From the NCBI RefSeq assembly GCF_040939785.1, contig NZ_CP162553.1, forward strand, positions 2,356,001 through 2,420,000: a stretch of 64,000 nt of DNA, written 5' to 3'. Position numbers and translations under genes: made by a program. The notes below the pieces were generated by a model that was not told the origin of the DNA, ran no database searches, and worked only from the letters and a program-made list of their open reading frames with translations. Below are positions 30,398-41,158 of the stretch, in pieces (the stretch's first letter is position 1; the number at the start of each line of letters is the position of its first letter). Source of the DNA: Bradyrhizobium lupini (lineage in GTDB: Bacteria > Pseudomonadota > Alphaproteobacteria > Rhizobiales > Xanthobacteraceae).

Positions 30398-32411
30398 TTA
30401 CGACGGCCCAGTCTGTGACGGATGCAGCCGAATACAACGCTGATCCCACAGCCCGCGCAGTTCGTTCAGGAGAGCTTCGCGCCTGGTCCTGTCAGAGGTG
30501 ACCTTGGCGAGAAGATCGGCCAGAACAGCTTCCTTCTCGATTTGCATCAGCATGTCGAATAGGTCGTGCGAGACGCGTACGCTGTCATGGCTGGAGTGAC
30601 CCATGCGGATCTCGCAGATTGTCTCCTGGCGGTCTCGGCCCGCATGAGCGCGAACCCGGTAAAGAGATACATGGGGCGGCAGTGATACAGCAAGCGCGGT
30701 CCAATTTTCGAGCGTTGTTGCCCGCTTTTTGATGAGGAATGACCCGACCACAAGGCCATCCAGCTCGGTCGACAAGAACGCCGTAATCGCATCGGCAACG
30801 GAATCTACGATCGGTTCGGAATTGTTGTTGAACGACGTATTAAGCAGAATCGGGACGCCCGTCCGAGCTTTGAACGCATTGATAAGTTCCCAATAGGCGG
30901 CATTGCTCGTGCGGGACACCGTTTGCAGCCGAGCCGTACCATCGATATGCGTGATCGCGCCCAGCAACGCACGCATGGATCTCGCGCACGCGAACGACGA
31001 AATTCATGAAGGGATATTCTGCACGACCATCCGGCAACTCAAAGAACGCGCCCGCATCCTCCTCGAGAACCGATGGCGCGAACGGTCGATAACTCTCGCG
31101 CTTCTTGACCATCGCATTGATCCGGTCCTTGTTTGCCGCGGGCCTCGGGTCCGCAAGAATGCTGCGGTTGCCGAGCGCACGAGGGCCGAACTCGGACCGG
31201 CCCTGTACCCACCCGATCACAGCGCCATCAGCGATCCACTCGGCTGCTCTTGCTGCGACGTCAGCGGTCCGTTCAATCTCGAGGTGTCCGGCCCATCCCT
31301 TCAGTTCCTGTTCAATGCTGTCGTCGCTGCCGACATCGGGCCCCCAATAAACCGCCTGTAGTCGTTCGCGGGGCGGAGCCTGCCCGGCCTCGTTCGATAC
31401 CATCAGCGCCGCACCCAATGCGCATCCGGCATCATGCGAGGCCGGCTGCACAAAAATCTCTTCGAACAGGCCTGAGTACAGCAGTTTTCCGTTTAGCGTG
31501 CAGTTGTGGGCCACCCCGCCAGCCAGGCACAACCGTTTCATTCCGGTCTGCTCACGATAATGCCGAAGAATGTGAAAGACGATACGCTCCAGCGCCTCCT
31601 GCAATGAAGCGCTCACATCTCGGTGCTGTTGCGTGAACGGCATTCCCTTTCGCCGGACCTCGATATTGCGCAGCAATGCCGGGCCGATACGGTCGAGGTG
31701 AACGCGGTAGGCACCGTTGGGGGAGAGCTCATAAAATTGGGAGAAAAGCTCGCGATAGCGAGCGGGATCTCCATAAGGAGCCAATCCCATGACCTTATAT
31801 TCGTCGAACAGGCCGTAGCCGAGGTATCGGATCGTTTCCAGATAGAACAGTCCGAGAGAGTTGGTCTCTGGAAACGTCATGAGCTCGGTCATTTCGGTGC
31901 CCGACCCCACCGCCAACAGACCCGAGAGGAAGTCGCCACAGCCGTCGATCGCGAGAACCAGGCTTTCTTCAAAACCGGACATTGCCAAAGCGCTTACGGC
32001 ATGGGCCTGATGATGACCTACGAATGACACCCGCGAAGGGTCAACTTGGGTACCGAACTCTGCCGCGAGAAGGTGCCGCAACAGGAGATTCGCATCCAGC
32101 GGAATTGAGATCTCAGGTTGTGAAATGAACAACCGTTCGAGCATCGAATTGCAGTAGGCTTCAGTCGCGTAGAACGCAATACGATCGACGTCGCGAAACT
32201 CCACACCCGCGGCTGCTAGACAGTATTCAATCGCACTGCTCGGGAGCTTGTTCGAATGTTTGATGCGGTTGAGGCGCTCCTCTTCAACGGCGGCGATCAC
32301 GCGACCGTCCTTGACGAGCACCGCGGCGCCGTCGTGCAGAAACGTGTTCGGTAGTTGCAGCGGGTTTTCATAGACCCTGTCAAGCCCGCCACTCAATCCT
32401 AGACACAGCAT
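30398..32411 (-). pseudogene. nolO: NolO carbamoyltransferase, interrupted by one frameshift
   Basis: From ATG 32411 (MLCLGLSGGLDRVYENP) the NodU/CmcH family frame is clean: DGAAVLVKDGRVIAAVEEERL, the metal-binding GHHQAHAVSAL, LAIDGCGDF, LCLAGGVAHNCTLNGKLL and EFGPRALGNRSILADPR. Near 30976, after VVRVREIH, the frame slips by one base; LLGAITHIDGTARLQTV and the rest continue in another frame to 30398. Removing a single G restores the gene. The main ORF ends at 30840. NolO 3-O-carbamoylates the non-reducing end of Nod factor. The lost part includes conserved C-terminal residues, so activity is probably lost unless this is a sequencing error. nolM is not seen upstream. Confidence 0.85.
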
Positions 32412-32609
32412 CTTGTTCTCCGTTCATTTTGAGAGGCCTGTTGGCCTATTTCATATCGCTTGGTTGGCGAGTAGGCTGCACGTCGCCGCGGGGCCGCAGG
32501 CATCGCCAACGAAACGAGGCTCGTATAAGCGTCGGCCGCGAACCGAAAGTTCGTTACGTCCCGTGTCTGATCTCGCACGCGCGACGCTTCGCTTTAAGTC
32601 TTGTTCCTC

Positions 32610-33398
32610 TCACCGCATCAGGCGTTGCCGAAGCAGCGCAGCTGAGACGATGAAGGGAATGGCTGCGTAGATGCAAAGTGCGCCCACATGCAAACCGACG
32701 CTGTCGACCGGCCGACCGAGCATTGCTGGACGAATGAGATCGACCGAATGTGTCAGGGGCAACAAGGCCGCGATGCGTTGAAATGAACCAGGCAGCTGGC
32801 TGATTGGGAAGATCGCCCCGCTCAAATACATCATGGGCGTTAGGATAAGTGATTGGTAGAAGATGAAATAGTCGTGGCTCGGTGCAAGAGCTGAAACGAC
32901 CATTGCGAGGCTCGCGAAAGCAACGCCAGTGAGGGCGATGGCTGGTAACGCATAGGGAATGGACGACCACTCTGCATACCCCAGCGCGACGGCAACAATC
33001 GTGATCGCCGTCCCGGCGAGCAAGGCCTTGCTCGCTGCCCATGCCACTTCACCTAGAACAATGTCGCCGAGCGTAAGAGGCGTACAGAGCACTGCCTCCC
33101 ACGTGCAACCTGTCTGCATGCGAGCGTAAGCCCCATAGATGGTTTCAAAGGTTGAGGAGACCATTGCGCTTGTGGCGACCATACCAGCCGCCAGAAACGC
33201 AATGTATGAAGTCCCCTCAACGCCACCTACGATCATTCCGAGGCCAAAACCAAGACCGAACAGAGAGCTCATCGGCTCGGCCAGATTCCCAAGAATCGAC
33301 GCCAGAGCGACTTTCCGCCAGACCAGAAAGTTGCGGCGCCATACCGCGATCCAATTCCATGGATTGGCAGGGAGCGCGGACGCAAAACGTTGCCACAT
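32610..33398 (-). CDS. nodJ: NodJ, Nod-factor ABC exporter permease
   Basis: 262 residues, the usual length, from ATG 33398, three bases after nodI. It has six membrane segments of the ABC-2 permease fold, with [24 protein letters not shown] in the first cytoplasmic loop and [18 protein letters not shown] near the end, both typical of NodJ. With NodI it exports lipochitooligosaccharides across the inner membrane. Tight spacing indicates translational coupling. Confidence 0.93.
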   Translation of the reverse strand: MWQRFASALPANPWNWIAVWRRNFLVWRKVALASILGNLAEPMSSLFGLGFGLGMIVGGVEGTSYIAFLAAGMVATSAMVSSTFETIYGAYARMQTGCTWEAVLCTPLTLGDIVLGEVAWAASKALLAGTAITIVAVALGYAEWSSIPYALPAIALTGVAFASLAMVVSALAPSHDYFIFYQSLILTPMMYLSGAIFPISQLPGSFQRIAALLPLTHSVDLIRPAMLGRPVDSVGLHVGALCIYAAIPFIVSAALLRQRLMR

Positions 33399-33401
33399 CG
33401 T

Positions 33402-34316
33402 TCAGTCCTTCATCTCTCGCCCGGTTAGCCGTAAGAAGACATCCTCCAGATTTGGAGGACGCTGCAGAAGGCGGAGATCCGTACGGTTGCCAAGCCGGCG
33501 ACGCACCTGCTCGGGATCCTTGACATAGCAAAACAGCGTCTCCCCGCTCACCTCAGCGTGCTGCACTTGGGTTCTGACCAGCGGCAGCAACTCATGCGGG
33601 TCACCACCGTAAATCTCGATCACCTGACACCCGATCTGCTGCTCGATCAGAGCATGAGGCTGCCCTTCGGCGATCTTGCGGCCGTGCTCAAGCACGCACA
33701 GGCGGTCGCACAATCGCTCCGCCTCTTCCATGAAATGGGTGGTGAGAAGAATCGTTTTGCCGCGCGCTAATAGCCAGCGCAAGCGTTCCCAGATGAGATG
33801 ACGGCCATGCGGATCGAGGCCAGTCGTCGGCTCGTCAAGTACCAATACCTGCGGGTCGTTAATGAGGGCACGTGCCAGCGTCAGCCGCCGCTTCATGCCG
33901 CCGGACAGTTCGGCGACGCGGGCGTCCGCCTTGTTCTCCAAGCGGGCGAATTCGAGCAGTGACGGCGTCACCGCGTTGACCTCGGTCGCGCTCATGCCGA
34001 AGTAGCGACCGAAAACGAGCAAGTTTTCGCGCACGGTGAGCTGAAGATCAAGGTTATCGAACTGTGGGACAACCCCGATGCCCCGACGCGCCAACGGCGC
34101 ATGTGCCGGCACCGGCTCGCCAAGCACGTGGATCTTACCTGCGTCGGGCGATGCAACACCCAGGATCAATCGCGCAAGCGTACTTTTACCCGCGCCGTTT
34201 GGTCCCAGCAGACCGAAGCACTCTCCGGGCGAGACCGTAAACGAAAGAGCGTCCACGACGGTCCGGTCCTTGTAGGACTTGCTGACCTCGAAAAGGTCGA
34301 TTGCCGGGGTTGACAT
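33402..34316 (-). CDS. nodI: NodI, Nod-factor ABC exporter ATPase
   Basis: ATG 34316 ([18 protein letters not shown]) gives 304 residues; the longer frame to 34685 overlaps nodU and is unrelated. Walker [15 protein letters not shown]-loop VPQFDNLD, signature [13 protein letters not shown], Walker [14 protein letters not shown] and the H-loop histidine in [11 protein letters not shown] are all present. It begins four bases after the nodU stop. It powers export with NodJ. Confidence 0.95.
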   Translation of the reverse strand: MSTPAIDLFEVSKSYKDRTVVDALSFTVSPGECFGLLGPNGAGKSTLARLILGVASPDAGKIHVLGEPVPAHAPLARRGIGVVPQFDNLDLQLTVRENLLVFGRYFGMSATEVNAVTPSLLEFARLENKADARVAELSGGMKRRLTLARALINDPQVLVLDEPTTGLDPHGRHLIWERLRWLLARGKTILLTTHFMEEAERLCDRLCVLEHGRKIAEGQPHALIEQQIGCQVIEIYGGDPHELLPLVRTQVQHAEVSGETLFCYVKDPEQVRRRLGNRTDLRLLQRPPNLEDVFLRLTGREMKD

Positions 34317-34320
34317 TTGC

Positions 34321-36033
34321 TTACGCGACCGCGACGGACGTTGTTCGCACCGCGTCCTTGGTCGCGTGCTTTTTCGTCCAAAGCAGGCCGTCACACCACA
34401 CGTGATCGATGCGTCCCCACTGGCACGCGGCGGCAGCATCCGGGAAAAAGCCGCGTCCATGCAAATTGGCGCTGGTATTGCAAAGCAGGGGAATGGCTGT
34501 GAGCTTCTCGTACGCGATGAGAAGCTCGACCACTTTATGCTGAGATGTTCTGGAAACGGTCTGTAGGCGAGCAGATCCATCGAGATGCACGACCGCGGGA
34601 ATTTTGTCCCGCCATTCCGGTCGCGTCTGGTGATCGAACAGCATGTACGGATCGGGTACTCCAGGGCTAAAAATCTCCGCCGCACGATCCTCCAGGCATA
34701 TCGGCGCTACCGGCCTGAAATGCTCTCGAAGCTTGACGTCGTTGAGATGGTCTTTCATTCCCTCCCAGCTCGCAGCCGCGAGAATGCTTCTGCCACCCAA
34801 CGCACGTGGTCCGAGCTCGGCACGCCCGGCAAGGAAGATCACGGGCTTGTCACTCGCGAGGATTGCCGCAAGTTCGCCCATAGTGCAGGGCGCGCCGTCC
34901 CATCCGGGCGGGACTTCGCTGGGACGAACGGCCGGTCCACTGTAGACCGTCCATTCCAGAGCTCTAAAGCCTTGCTGTGCCGCCAGTGCACAGCAAGCAG
35001 CACCGATCGCTGAGCCACTGTCGTTCGGAAAGGGCGGCACCCACACGTCGTCGAACAGGCCGGTCGCACGAAATGCACTATTCCACTTGATATTCAGGCC
35101 ACAGCCGCCGGCTATGCAGAGGTTACGCACCCCCGCAAGATCCGAATGTCGCTGCACAACATCAGCAATTGTGCGAACCAGCAGGCGCTCTAGAAAGACG
35201 TGAAATGACGCAAGGATGTCTTCGGCTTGCTTGGCCTTCAATCGCAGTGCGCACGCATCGAAGAAGTCGTGCAGAGCTTCAAGTGGTGATAGTGAGCTGT
35301 TGATCTGTGCAAGCTTATGACAAGCGCCCTCAGCATCCGTGGCAAAGTGCGCCTGATAAAGCTCCTGAAACGTCGCAATAATCTCCTCGTCCGGAGCTCC
35401 CAGCGCGATATAGGCCATCAGCTTGCCGGCGATGCCGAGATCCCAGCTGGTCCGGTCTGCCCGCCTGTAAGGTCCAAAGTGATGTCCTGCCGCCGCATAA
35501 GCGTGGCCTATCATCGGAAACAGGCACTCGATGAACCGGATGCCGTGCGGCTCGACATAGTAGAGGCGCGGAAACATGCAGCCGTCCCACACCAAGCAGA
35601 AAGCAGATTGTGCGGATTTGGCAAACGAGCTGGTGCAGTATGCGGATGCTACGTGCCCGGTGACATGCGGATAGCTTTGATAGGGATATAGTTTCCCATC
35701 AAGCATAAGGCCGATGCGATCGCGGGAGGCGAGGGGGCTATCGCCTTGGCGTTCGACATACGGCGCGCCCTTGAGCTTAACGGTCGTCGTCCCACTAAGG
35801 ACTTCAAACTGCGATCTGAACTCTCCATCCCAGCCATCGATGACGAACTGATCGACGTCGCTCGGATTGAGCCCGTGCTCCGCCAAGGCGCTAACAACGG
35901 AATCCAGATTGTCGATGGTTTGATAACGCGGATTGTTGTTCAGCTTCTCCTGCTCGAGGCAGAACACCACTCGCCCGTCCTCAATCAGAGCGACTGCCCC
36001 GTCATGCGTCAACTTGATACCGCAGATACGCAT
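34321..36033 (-). CDS. nodU: NodU, Nod-factor 6-O-carbamoyltransferase
   Basis: 570 residues from ATG 36033 ([19 protein letters not shown]). The NodU/CmcH pattern is complete: [25 protein letters not shown] with the metal-binding histidines, [17 protein letters not shown] and [16 protein letters not shown], and the C-terminal [12 protein letters not shown] and [15 protein letters not shown]. It transfers carbamoyl from carbamoyl phosphate to O6 of the non-reducing sugar. It is a distant paralogue of the broken nolO downstream, so one carbamoylation route remains. It follows nodS by 11 bases. Confidence 0.93.
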   Translation of the reverse strand: MRICGIKLTHDGAVALIEDGRVVFCLEQEKLNNNPRYQTIDNLDSVVSALAEHGLNPSDVDQFVIDGWDGEFRSQFEVLSGTTTVKLKGAPYVERQGDSPLASRDRIGLMLDGKLYPYQSYPHVTGHVASAYCTSSFAKSAQSAFCLVWDGCMFPRLYYVEPHGIRFIECLFPMIGHAYAAAGHHFGPYRRADRTSWDLGIAGKLMAYIALGAPDEEIIATFQELYQAHFATDAEGACHKLAQINSSLSPLEALHDFFDACALRLKAKQAEDILASFHVFLERLLVRTIADVVQRHSDLAGVRNLCIAGGCGLNIKWNSAFRATGLFDDVWVPPFPNDSGSAIGAACCALAAQQGFRALEWTVYSGPAVRPSEVPPGWDGAPCTMGELAAILASDKPVIFLAGRAELGPRALGGRSILAAASWEGMKDHLNDVKLREHFRPVAPICLEDRAAEIFSPGVPDPYMLFDHQTRPEWRDKIPAVVHLDGSARLQTVSRTSQHKVVELLIAYEKLTAIPLLCNTSANLHGRGFFPDAAAACQWGRIDHVWCDGLLWTKKHATKDAVRTTSVAVA

Positions 36034-36044
36034 AGTGGCTCCTT

Positions 36045-36674
36045 TCAGGTTCGGTCGTTGGGTCGGATCGAAGATCGCTCCGGATTGCGAAAGCGGACCA
36101 ACAGGCAGTCTTCGTCAGCCGACTGCCCCTGGCACTGCACGCGTTCGACCTCAATGAGCGCTTCAGTCAAAATCGTGATGACCGTCTCGGCGCCAGCGAC
36201 ATGCCCCCATCGCTTGCAGGTCGCATCACGTGCGGATCCGAAGACCAGATGCCCACCTGGAGCAAGCATCTTGACCATGTTGTCGACTGCAGTACGCATT
36301 TGTGTCATGTCTTCGAGATAATAGAGAACTTCGGCGACCACGATCAGATCGAACAGCTCTGCGGCCGAGAACTGCAGAATGTCAGTCGCCGCCCAGCTGA
36401 TATGCGACCACCTCTTGGTACGCTGGACCGCGCGACCGATCGCTCGCGGCATAACATCGATGACCGTGAGCCGTTTGCAGTGAGGAGCAAGCTTCTCTGT
36501 AAACGCACCGGCCGCGCACCCGATTTCGAGGCCATTTGAGACGACGCTGTTCGACAGCGACAGCCGCAGCAATTGGGTGTGACGCTCACGTTCGAACGGA
36601 TTGTCGTCGAGCCGCCACGGATCCTCATTGGACAGCTCCCGTTCCAACGATTGATATGTCTGATGCACGTTCAC
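36045..36674 (-). CDS. nodS: NodS, SAM-dependent Nod-factor N-methyltransferase
   Basis: 209 residues from ATG 36674 (MNVHQTYQSLERELSNEDPW). SAM-binding motif I reads GLEIGCAAGAFTEKLAP, motif II LTVIDVMPRAIG, with LIVVAEVLYYLED as the post-I/IV region. NodS methylates the amino group of the deacetylated non-reducing GlcNAc after NodB and with NodA. The substrate-loop Tyr and Trp of the DNPFERERHTQLLR region are in place. Position between nodC and nodU is standard. Confidence 0.93.
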   Translation of the reverse strand: MNVHQTYQSLERELSNEDPWRLDDNPFERERHTQLLRLSLSNSVVSNGLEIGCAAGAFTEKLAPHCKRLTVIDVMPRAIGRAVQRTKRWSHISWAATDILQFSAAELFDLIVVAEVLYYLEDMTQMRTAVDNMVKMLAPGGHLVFGSARDATCKRWGHVAGAETVITILTEALIEVERVQCQGQSADEDCLLVRFRNPERSSIRPNDRT

Positions 36675-36697
36675 GACCTAATCTCCTACAAAGCTGC

Positions 36698-38056
36698 TCA
36701 CTCAGTCTCGGCCGCAATGCCATCCGGCGCGATCAGCTGCGATGGAGCGCGCGAAAGACCTGCCCTGCGAATTGAGCCAGGCGTTTCCGATGCGAGGTTG
36801 AGGCTTGGTCCTGTTGTCGCGTCTTCGATCGAGGCAATCGATTCATCACCGTCTGATGATTCCGCTATTTTGCGCGAGAGCCAATCGCTGTTGCTCAAGG
36901 TACAGAGCGCATAGGCTTTCATCGGGAGCAGGAGGAAGATGTTGATCGGGGTGTGCAGCGAGAAGCCGAGAAATCGAAGCTCGCCAGCGCGCAGGGCGGC
37001 CACGCTGCATCGAATCAGGGTCATCGCGACGATGGTCAGACCGGTCCACCAGGGCACGGTGCCCGTGAGCGCGAGCTGAGCGAGCGCGGCAATCGATGAG
37101 ATGGCGAGCAGCAGCGGGCCGAGGTTCTGTCCAATCACGTCCAGCGTGAGGTACCGGTCGAGGCTGGGCAGCAGGTGCAAACCGAGCAGGGTGTCGCGGT
37201 AGGTGCTGCGCGCCCAGCGGAGCTGTTGGCGCAGATACGGCAAGAGCGTGTCCGGGACCACCGTGGCGGCGATGGCGTCCGGAACGTACTCCGTTCGGAA
37301 CCCTGCCTTGAGCATGAGGATGGTCAGATGACGGTCCTCACCGAAGTCGCTGGGTTTTCCCCGGAAGAACTGCGTCTCGTATTGCTCGAGCAGCAACAGC
37401 AGCGCGGAGCGCCGGTACATGGCGCACGGCCCACAGCAGCACATGACGGCACCAAACCGCGTCTGCGCCGCGCGCTCCTCGTTGCAAGCCAACCAGTACT
37501 CCATGTCGATCAATCGGGTCAGCCAGCTGTCGTTTCGGTTGCTGGCCTTCAATTGGCCCATGGCCGCGCCGACGGCTGGATCCTGCATCTTGCGCACGAG
37601 CTTGCTGACCACGTCGCTGTCGATTTCCGTGTCGGAGTCGACGTTGAGCACGAGATCGCCGAATGAGCGGCGAATCGCTGCGATCTGCGCCTTGCGTTTT
37701 CCAACATTGCTTGGCAGCAGAATGATGGTGAATCTCGGGTCATACGCGTAGCTCGCGTGGACCGCGGCCACTGCGCCGACATTTGCCGAGCCGTCGTCGA
37801 CCACGTAGACCTGCAATCGTCCTGGGTAATCCTGACTTGCGATAGACTTCAGGCAGGCCGCCAGCGTGCGCGGGTCCTCGTTGAAGCAGGGCACGATGAC
37901 ATCGACGCTGGGCAGAGCATCGGCGTCGACCCGGTCGTACGGCGGCAGTGGAGCGTCGCTTCGCAGCGCATAAAGCGCCTGCGCGCTCTTGTGGACGCTG
38001 GAGAGGAACGCGTAGGAGGCAACAGCAGCGGTGCTGATGGTGGCAAGCAGGCTCAT
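36698..38056 (-). CDS. nodC: NodC, chitooligosaccharide synthase
   Basis: 452 residues from ATG 38056. GT2 glycosyltransferase with an N-terminal membrane anchor, VDVIVPCFNEDPRTL, NVDSDTEIDSDVV (DxD), the acceptor-site GEDRHLTILML and QQLRWARSTYRDTLL (QxxRW), then C-terminal membrane segments. It polymerises GlcNAc from UDP-GlcNAc, fixing the backbone length. Bases 36870-38389, covering most of nodC and the end of nodB, recur almost unchanged and inverted at 51776-53294. Confidence 0.95.
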   Translation of the reverse strand: MSLLATISTAAVASYAFLSSVHKSAQALYALRSDAPLPPYDRVDADALPSVDVIVPCFNEDPRTLAACLKSIASQDYPGRLQVYVVDDGSANVGAVAAVHASYAYDPRFTIILLPSNVGKRKAQIAAIRRSFGDLVLNVDSDTEIDSDVVSKLVRKMQDPAVGAAMGQLKASNRNDSWLTRLIDMEYWLACNEERAAQTRFGAVMCCCGPCAMYRRSALLLLLEQYETQFFRGKPSDFGEDRHLTILMLKAGFRTEYVPDAIAATVVPDTLLPYLRQQLRWARSTYRDTLLGLHLLPSLDRYLTLDVIGQNLGPLLLAISSIAALAQLALTGTVPWWTGLTIVAMTLIRCSVAALRAGELRFLGFSLHTPINIFLLLPMKAYALCTLSNSDWLSRKIAESSDGDESIASIEDATTGPSLNLASETPGSIRRAGLSRAPSQLIAPDGIAAETE

Positions 38057-38389
38057 GGGAATCGATCTATTCAGTGAGGTTGAGGAAGCGACCGGATTGC
38101 AAATCCACGGTCATGCAGTGCTGGAATGAGTTGGGCGAGCGCCGTCACGGTCTGGTCGCGCCGACCAGCATGAGGGCGGCGTCCCAACTCGTCGGGAGGG
38201 CATCCGTCGTGCAGGAGCACGATTGCGCCCGGCTGGACCGAGGCCAGCACCGCGGCAACAATCGCCTCGACGCCGGGACGCGACCAGTCTTGCGGGTCGA
38301 CCGACCAGTGCAGGGCTGCCAGTTCGGCCTTCGCCGACACGGCGAAGGCCTCCTTGCTCCAGATCCCGTACGGCGCACGCATGTGCCGC
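36870..38389 (-). repeat. Long inverted duplication, arm 1 (nodB end and nodC)
   Basis: Matches 51776-53294 on the opposite strand; the only length difference I find is one base missing in the other copy's nodB part. The match begins at the nodB GCGGCACATGCG and ends at the nodC CTCTCGCGCAA. The two arms are about 13.4 kb apart. Confidence 0.9.
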
Positions 38390-38730
38390 ACAGAGGCCCC
38401 GGGGCAGGCCATTCCAATGACCTTATTCGTCGTGAGGATCTCGTATTCCACCTCATCGGCTATGCATTTGGCCAAGTCCGGGTGCGTCATTGTGTGGTTT
38501 GCGACCTCGTGCCCTTCTGCAATGATGCGCTGGATCACCTGTGGCTGGGCCGCCGCGTATGCACCGATCACGCAGAAGGTGGCGGGCGTCCGATGCTGCG
38601 CCAGAACATCCAGGATAGCCGGCGTGCAAAGCGGGTTGGGACCATCATCAAAGCTCAGATAGACGCAAGGCTCTCCGCCGGCATCGGCGTAGTCGCTCCG
38701 CGCTTCAGTCGCGTCGTTTGTGGACCTCAC
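38071..38730 (-). CDS. nodB: NodB, chitooligosaccharide deacetylase
   Basis: 219 residues from GTG 38730, overlapping the nodA stop (GTGA). Polysaccharide deacetylase fold: [17 protein letters not shown] with the catalytic Asp pair, [13 protein letters not shown] with the metal histidines, [15 protein letters not shown] and VLLHDG. It removes the N-acetyl group from the non-reducing GlcNAc so that NodA can acylate it. All active-site residues are present. Its 3' half belongs to the inverted duplication. Confidence 0.95.
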   Translation of the reverse strand: MRSTNDATEARSDYADAGGEPCVYLSFDDGPNPLCTPAILDVLAQHRTPATFCVIGAYAAAQPQVIQRIIAEGHEVANHTMTHPDLAKCIADEVEYEILTTNKVIGMACPGASVRHMRAPYGIWSKEAFAVSAKAELAALHWSVDPQDWSRPGVEAIVAAVLASVQPGAIVLLHDGCPPDELGRRPHAGRRDQTVTALAQLIPALHDRGFAIRSLPQPH

Positions 38731-39359
38731 AGTTCTGGCCCGTTCCGTTCGATCGTGTCACCCGCCGGCCATTCGCTCATGGGTCTCCCAATCGGCAGAA
38801 CGAGGCCGACCACGTCCTCCACACGCGTCGGAGGCACAGTGAGGTAGATGTCCGGACGAGCGGACCGGACGCGAAGCCCTGGCAGAACAGTCGCCAATCC
38901 CTGTCGCCCGAGCAGCCTGGTAATATGTTTCTGCAGGGCAGCTCGGACCGTGCCAAAGCCGAACGGCACGCCAAGATCTCGCAATACGGGATACATCACT
39001 CGGATCGAGTGGGTTATTCCAAGCCCCTCCAGATCCGGGCGAACCCCGTACAATCCGAGTTCAGCCACGAGCAGATCGGTCTGACCAACTTTTATGAAGC
39101 GGCGTAGTGCCGCGATGTGAATCGCAACGCCACGATCATCGTAGCCGATTGCCCGAATTTCAGGCCTTGCGCCGGCCCAGCTTCGATGACCTTCAAAGGG
39201 CTTTGCATTGAATTCCCCGGTCGGACCATAGGTCTTCCGGAAGAAGTCGGATAATTCAATATGGTCAGCAAGTTCAAGGTCATTCTCCCAGCACAACCTC
39301 CAACGGACCGGAGGGCGCGCCGAAACACCTCGTTTGGATTCGGGCACGATCATGTTCAT
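38727..39359 (-). CDS. nodA: NodA, Nod-factor N-acyltransferase
   Basis: 210 residues, the Bradyrhizobium NodA length, from ATG 39359. Conserved throughout: [59 protein letters not shown] and [16 protein letters not shown]. It transfers a fatty acyl chain to the free amine made by NodB. Its ATG overlaps the stop of the upstream receiver gene (ATGA), and nodB overlaps its end, so all three are probably coupled in translation. Confidence 0.95.
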   Translation of the reverse strand: MNMIVPESKRGVSARPPVRWRLCWENDLELADHIELSDFFRKTYGPTGEFNAKPFEGHRSWAGARPEIRAIGYDDRGVAIHIAALRRFIKVGQTDLLVAELGLYGVRPDLEGLGITHSIRVMYPVLRDLGVPFGFGTVRAALQKHITRLLGRQGLATVLPGLRVRSARPDIYLTVPPTRVEDVVGLVLPIGRPMSEWPAGDTIERNGPEL

Positions 39360-39766
39360 AGGGCGTCATTCCTGTTCGCTATCTGGCTCCTGACGCAGGC
39401 CAGCAGTTCGCTACCTTCGAAAGGCTTGCTCATGAACTGGAGTCCAGGGCCTCGCCTCACATCGTGTTCGGAATGGCCTGTGAGCAGAACGGTGGGAATC
39501 GCGCCTCCGGATGCAACCAGATGATCGAGGAGCTCGAGGCCACTCATCGCGCTCGGGTGCATGTCCGCGGTCAAGCACGACGTGATCGAACGGCGGTCTG
39601 ATTTCGAGAAACCCTCTGCGCTCTCGAATGGTTCAGGCACGTAACCTGCGGAAAAGACCATATCCGTCAGATCTTCACGCACTGACTGATCTGCATTCAC
39701 AATCGCGACCACATCGCGCGTGTGCGCAACTTTCATCAGATTCGCCAAGGACGCCTTCGCTTGCAT
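39356..39766 (-). CDS. Receiver-domain protein in the nodY/nodK position
   Basis: 136 residues from ATG 39766 ([16 protein letters not shown]); ATG 39736 is an alternative, and the longer frame to 40102 crosses the promoter region. It is a CheY-like receiver: [13 protein letters not shown] at the usual acidic pocket (Asp-Asp replaced by Ala-Asp), [16 protein letters not shown] with the phospho-acceptor Asp, VLLTGHSE and [12 protein letters not shown] with Thr and Lys. There is no output domain. It is the first gene after the nod box and overlaps nodA by ATGA. In B. japonicum and B. elkanii the genes here are nodY and nodK, of unknown role. The altered acidic pocket may weaken Mg binding and phosphorylation. 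Confidence 0.8.
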   Translation of the reverse strand: MQAKASLANLMKVAHTRDVVAIVNADQSVREDLTDMVFSAGYVPEPFESAEGFSKSDRRSITSCLTADMHPSAMSGLELLDHLVASGGAIPTVLLTGHSEHDVRRGPGLQFMSKPFEGSELLACVRSQIANRNDAL

Positions 39767-40155
39767 GTTCCGCACGATTTCACCGTCGCAAGGACGCAAT
39801 CCAATCGGATGCGACCAAGGCACATTTGGCACCCGCAACCGGAGGGGTGCGACCGGACGGCAATCTACGGCCTGGTTGAGGGTTCGCTCAATTCTACGGC
39901 GGTACACGGTGGATATAGAATGGGTTGGCGAAGCCATACGATGGTTTGCTCGTCGTATACGCCCACGCAACTTTACGGATTCCGATCGTTCTAGCTCACG
40001 CCGATATGGCTTGCGCAACACGCGCGAAACTGCGACGCCACGATCGAGACGTCTTGATTGATACCGAGCGCAGGGCTGAGACGCGCAACGATTTGTAACC
40101 ATTCTGATGGATCTGACATCTCGCTAAACTATCGTTTGCTATCCTCATTCGGTAC

Positions 40156-40202
40156 AAATGGTAAAATCGAATATATCGATAGAACACATTCACAGCGTGG
40201 AT
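40156..40202 (-). promoter_or_regulatory. nod box of the nodABC operon
   Basis: On the minus strand the 47 bases begin ATCCACGCTGTGAATG and end TCGATTTTACCATTT, matching the NodD-binding consensus in both conserved halves (ATCCA...GATG-like, and the AT-rich ATTTTACC). It lies between nodD1 and the nod operon, 12 bases from the nodD1 ATG, so NodD1 bound here could control both directions. It is the only nod box I find in the window. Confidence 0.9.
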
Positions 40203-40213
40203 CGCTCCGGATT

Positions 40214-41158
40214 ATGCGTTTCAAGGGCCTTGATCTGAATCTCCTCGTCGCGTTCGACGCCCTGGTGACGCAAGGCAATCTCACTACGGCGGCAAGAAGC
40301 ATCAACCTCAGTCAACCTGCCATGAGTGCCGCCGTCGCGCGGCTTCGCACTTACTTTCGCGATGAGCTATTCACCATGAAAGGACGGAAGCTTGTCCCAA
40401 CGCCGCGGGCTGAAGCGCTCGCAGCCCCGATTCGCGAGGCTCTCGCTCACATTCAGCACTCCATTATTTCTCCAGACGGATTCGATCCGTCTCAATCGAA
40501 TCGGCGATTTAGGATCATCCTGTCCGACTTCATGACTGTCGTGTTTCTTCGAGGGGTCGTGGACCGCGTCGCGCGGGAAGCACCAACAATCAGTTTCGAG
40601 TTGCTGCCGCCCGCAGAGGAACCTGATGAGCTTCTCCGGCGCGGTGAAGTCGATTTTCTCATGTATCCGCAGATGTTCATGTCGAGCGCGCATCCGAAGG
40701 CGGCTCTGTTCGAGGACACTTTCGTCTGCGTGGGCTGCCCCATGAACAAGCAGCTCGCTTCGCGTCTCACGTTCGAGAAATACATCTCGATCGGGCACGT
40801 GGAAGCCCAGTTCGGGCGCTCCCTGAGGCCCTCCTTCCACGAATGGCTCTTGCTCGAGCATGGTTTCAAGATACGCACCGAGGTCGCGGTGCAGGGTTTT
40901 GGCATGATTCCGCCTATGTTATTGGGCACCAACCGTATAGCGAGCATGCCCTCAAGATTGGTCAGCCATTTCGCACAGACGATGCCGCTGCGGGTTGTCG
41001 AACCTCCCCTGCGACTTCTCACATTCACAGAGGCCGTCCAATGGCCCGCCATTCATAATACTGATCCTGCAAGCATGTGGTTGCGCAACATATTCTTGCA
41101 GCAGGCATCCACGATGGTCTCTCCGTCCGAGATCAGCCAATGTCACGGCCCGTCCTAG
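40214..41158 (+). CDS. nodD1: NodD1, LysR-type flavonoid-responsive activator
   Basis: ATG 40214 ([18 protein letters not shown]) gives 314 residues, the size of B. japonicum NodD1; the frame extends upstream across the nod box and is not coding there. The N-terminal winged helix ([23 protein letters not shown]) is typical of LysR proteins, and the effector domain carries [36 protein letters not shown] and [10 protein letters not shown] as in NodD. It binds the nod box and activates nod genes with isoflavones. It is divergent from the nod operon. Confidence 0.95.
   Translation: MRFKGLDLNLLVAFDALVTQGNLTTAARSINLSQPAMSAAVARLRTYFRDELFTMKGRKLVPTPRAEALAAPIREALAHIQHSIISPDGFDPSQSNRRFRIILSDFMTVVFLRGVVDRVAREAPTISFELLPPAEEPDELLRRGEVDFLMYPQMFMSSAHPKAALFEDTFVCVGCPMNKQLASRLTFEKYISIGHVEAQFGRSLRPSFHEWLLLEHGFKIRTEVAVQGFGMIPPMLLGTNRIASMPSRLVSHFAQTMPLRVVEPPLRLLTFTEAVQWPAIHNTDPASMWLRNIFLQQASTMVSPSEISQCHGPS

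Noticed and set aside
39767..40102. N-terminal extension of the receiver ORF up to 40102
   Set aside because: The extension reaches up toward the nod box across the promoter-leader region and is arginine-rich without similarity; the ATG at 39766 is the likelier start.
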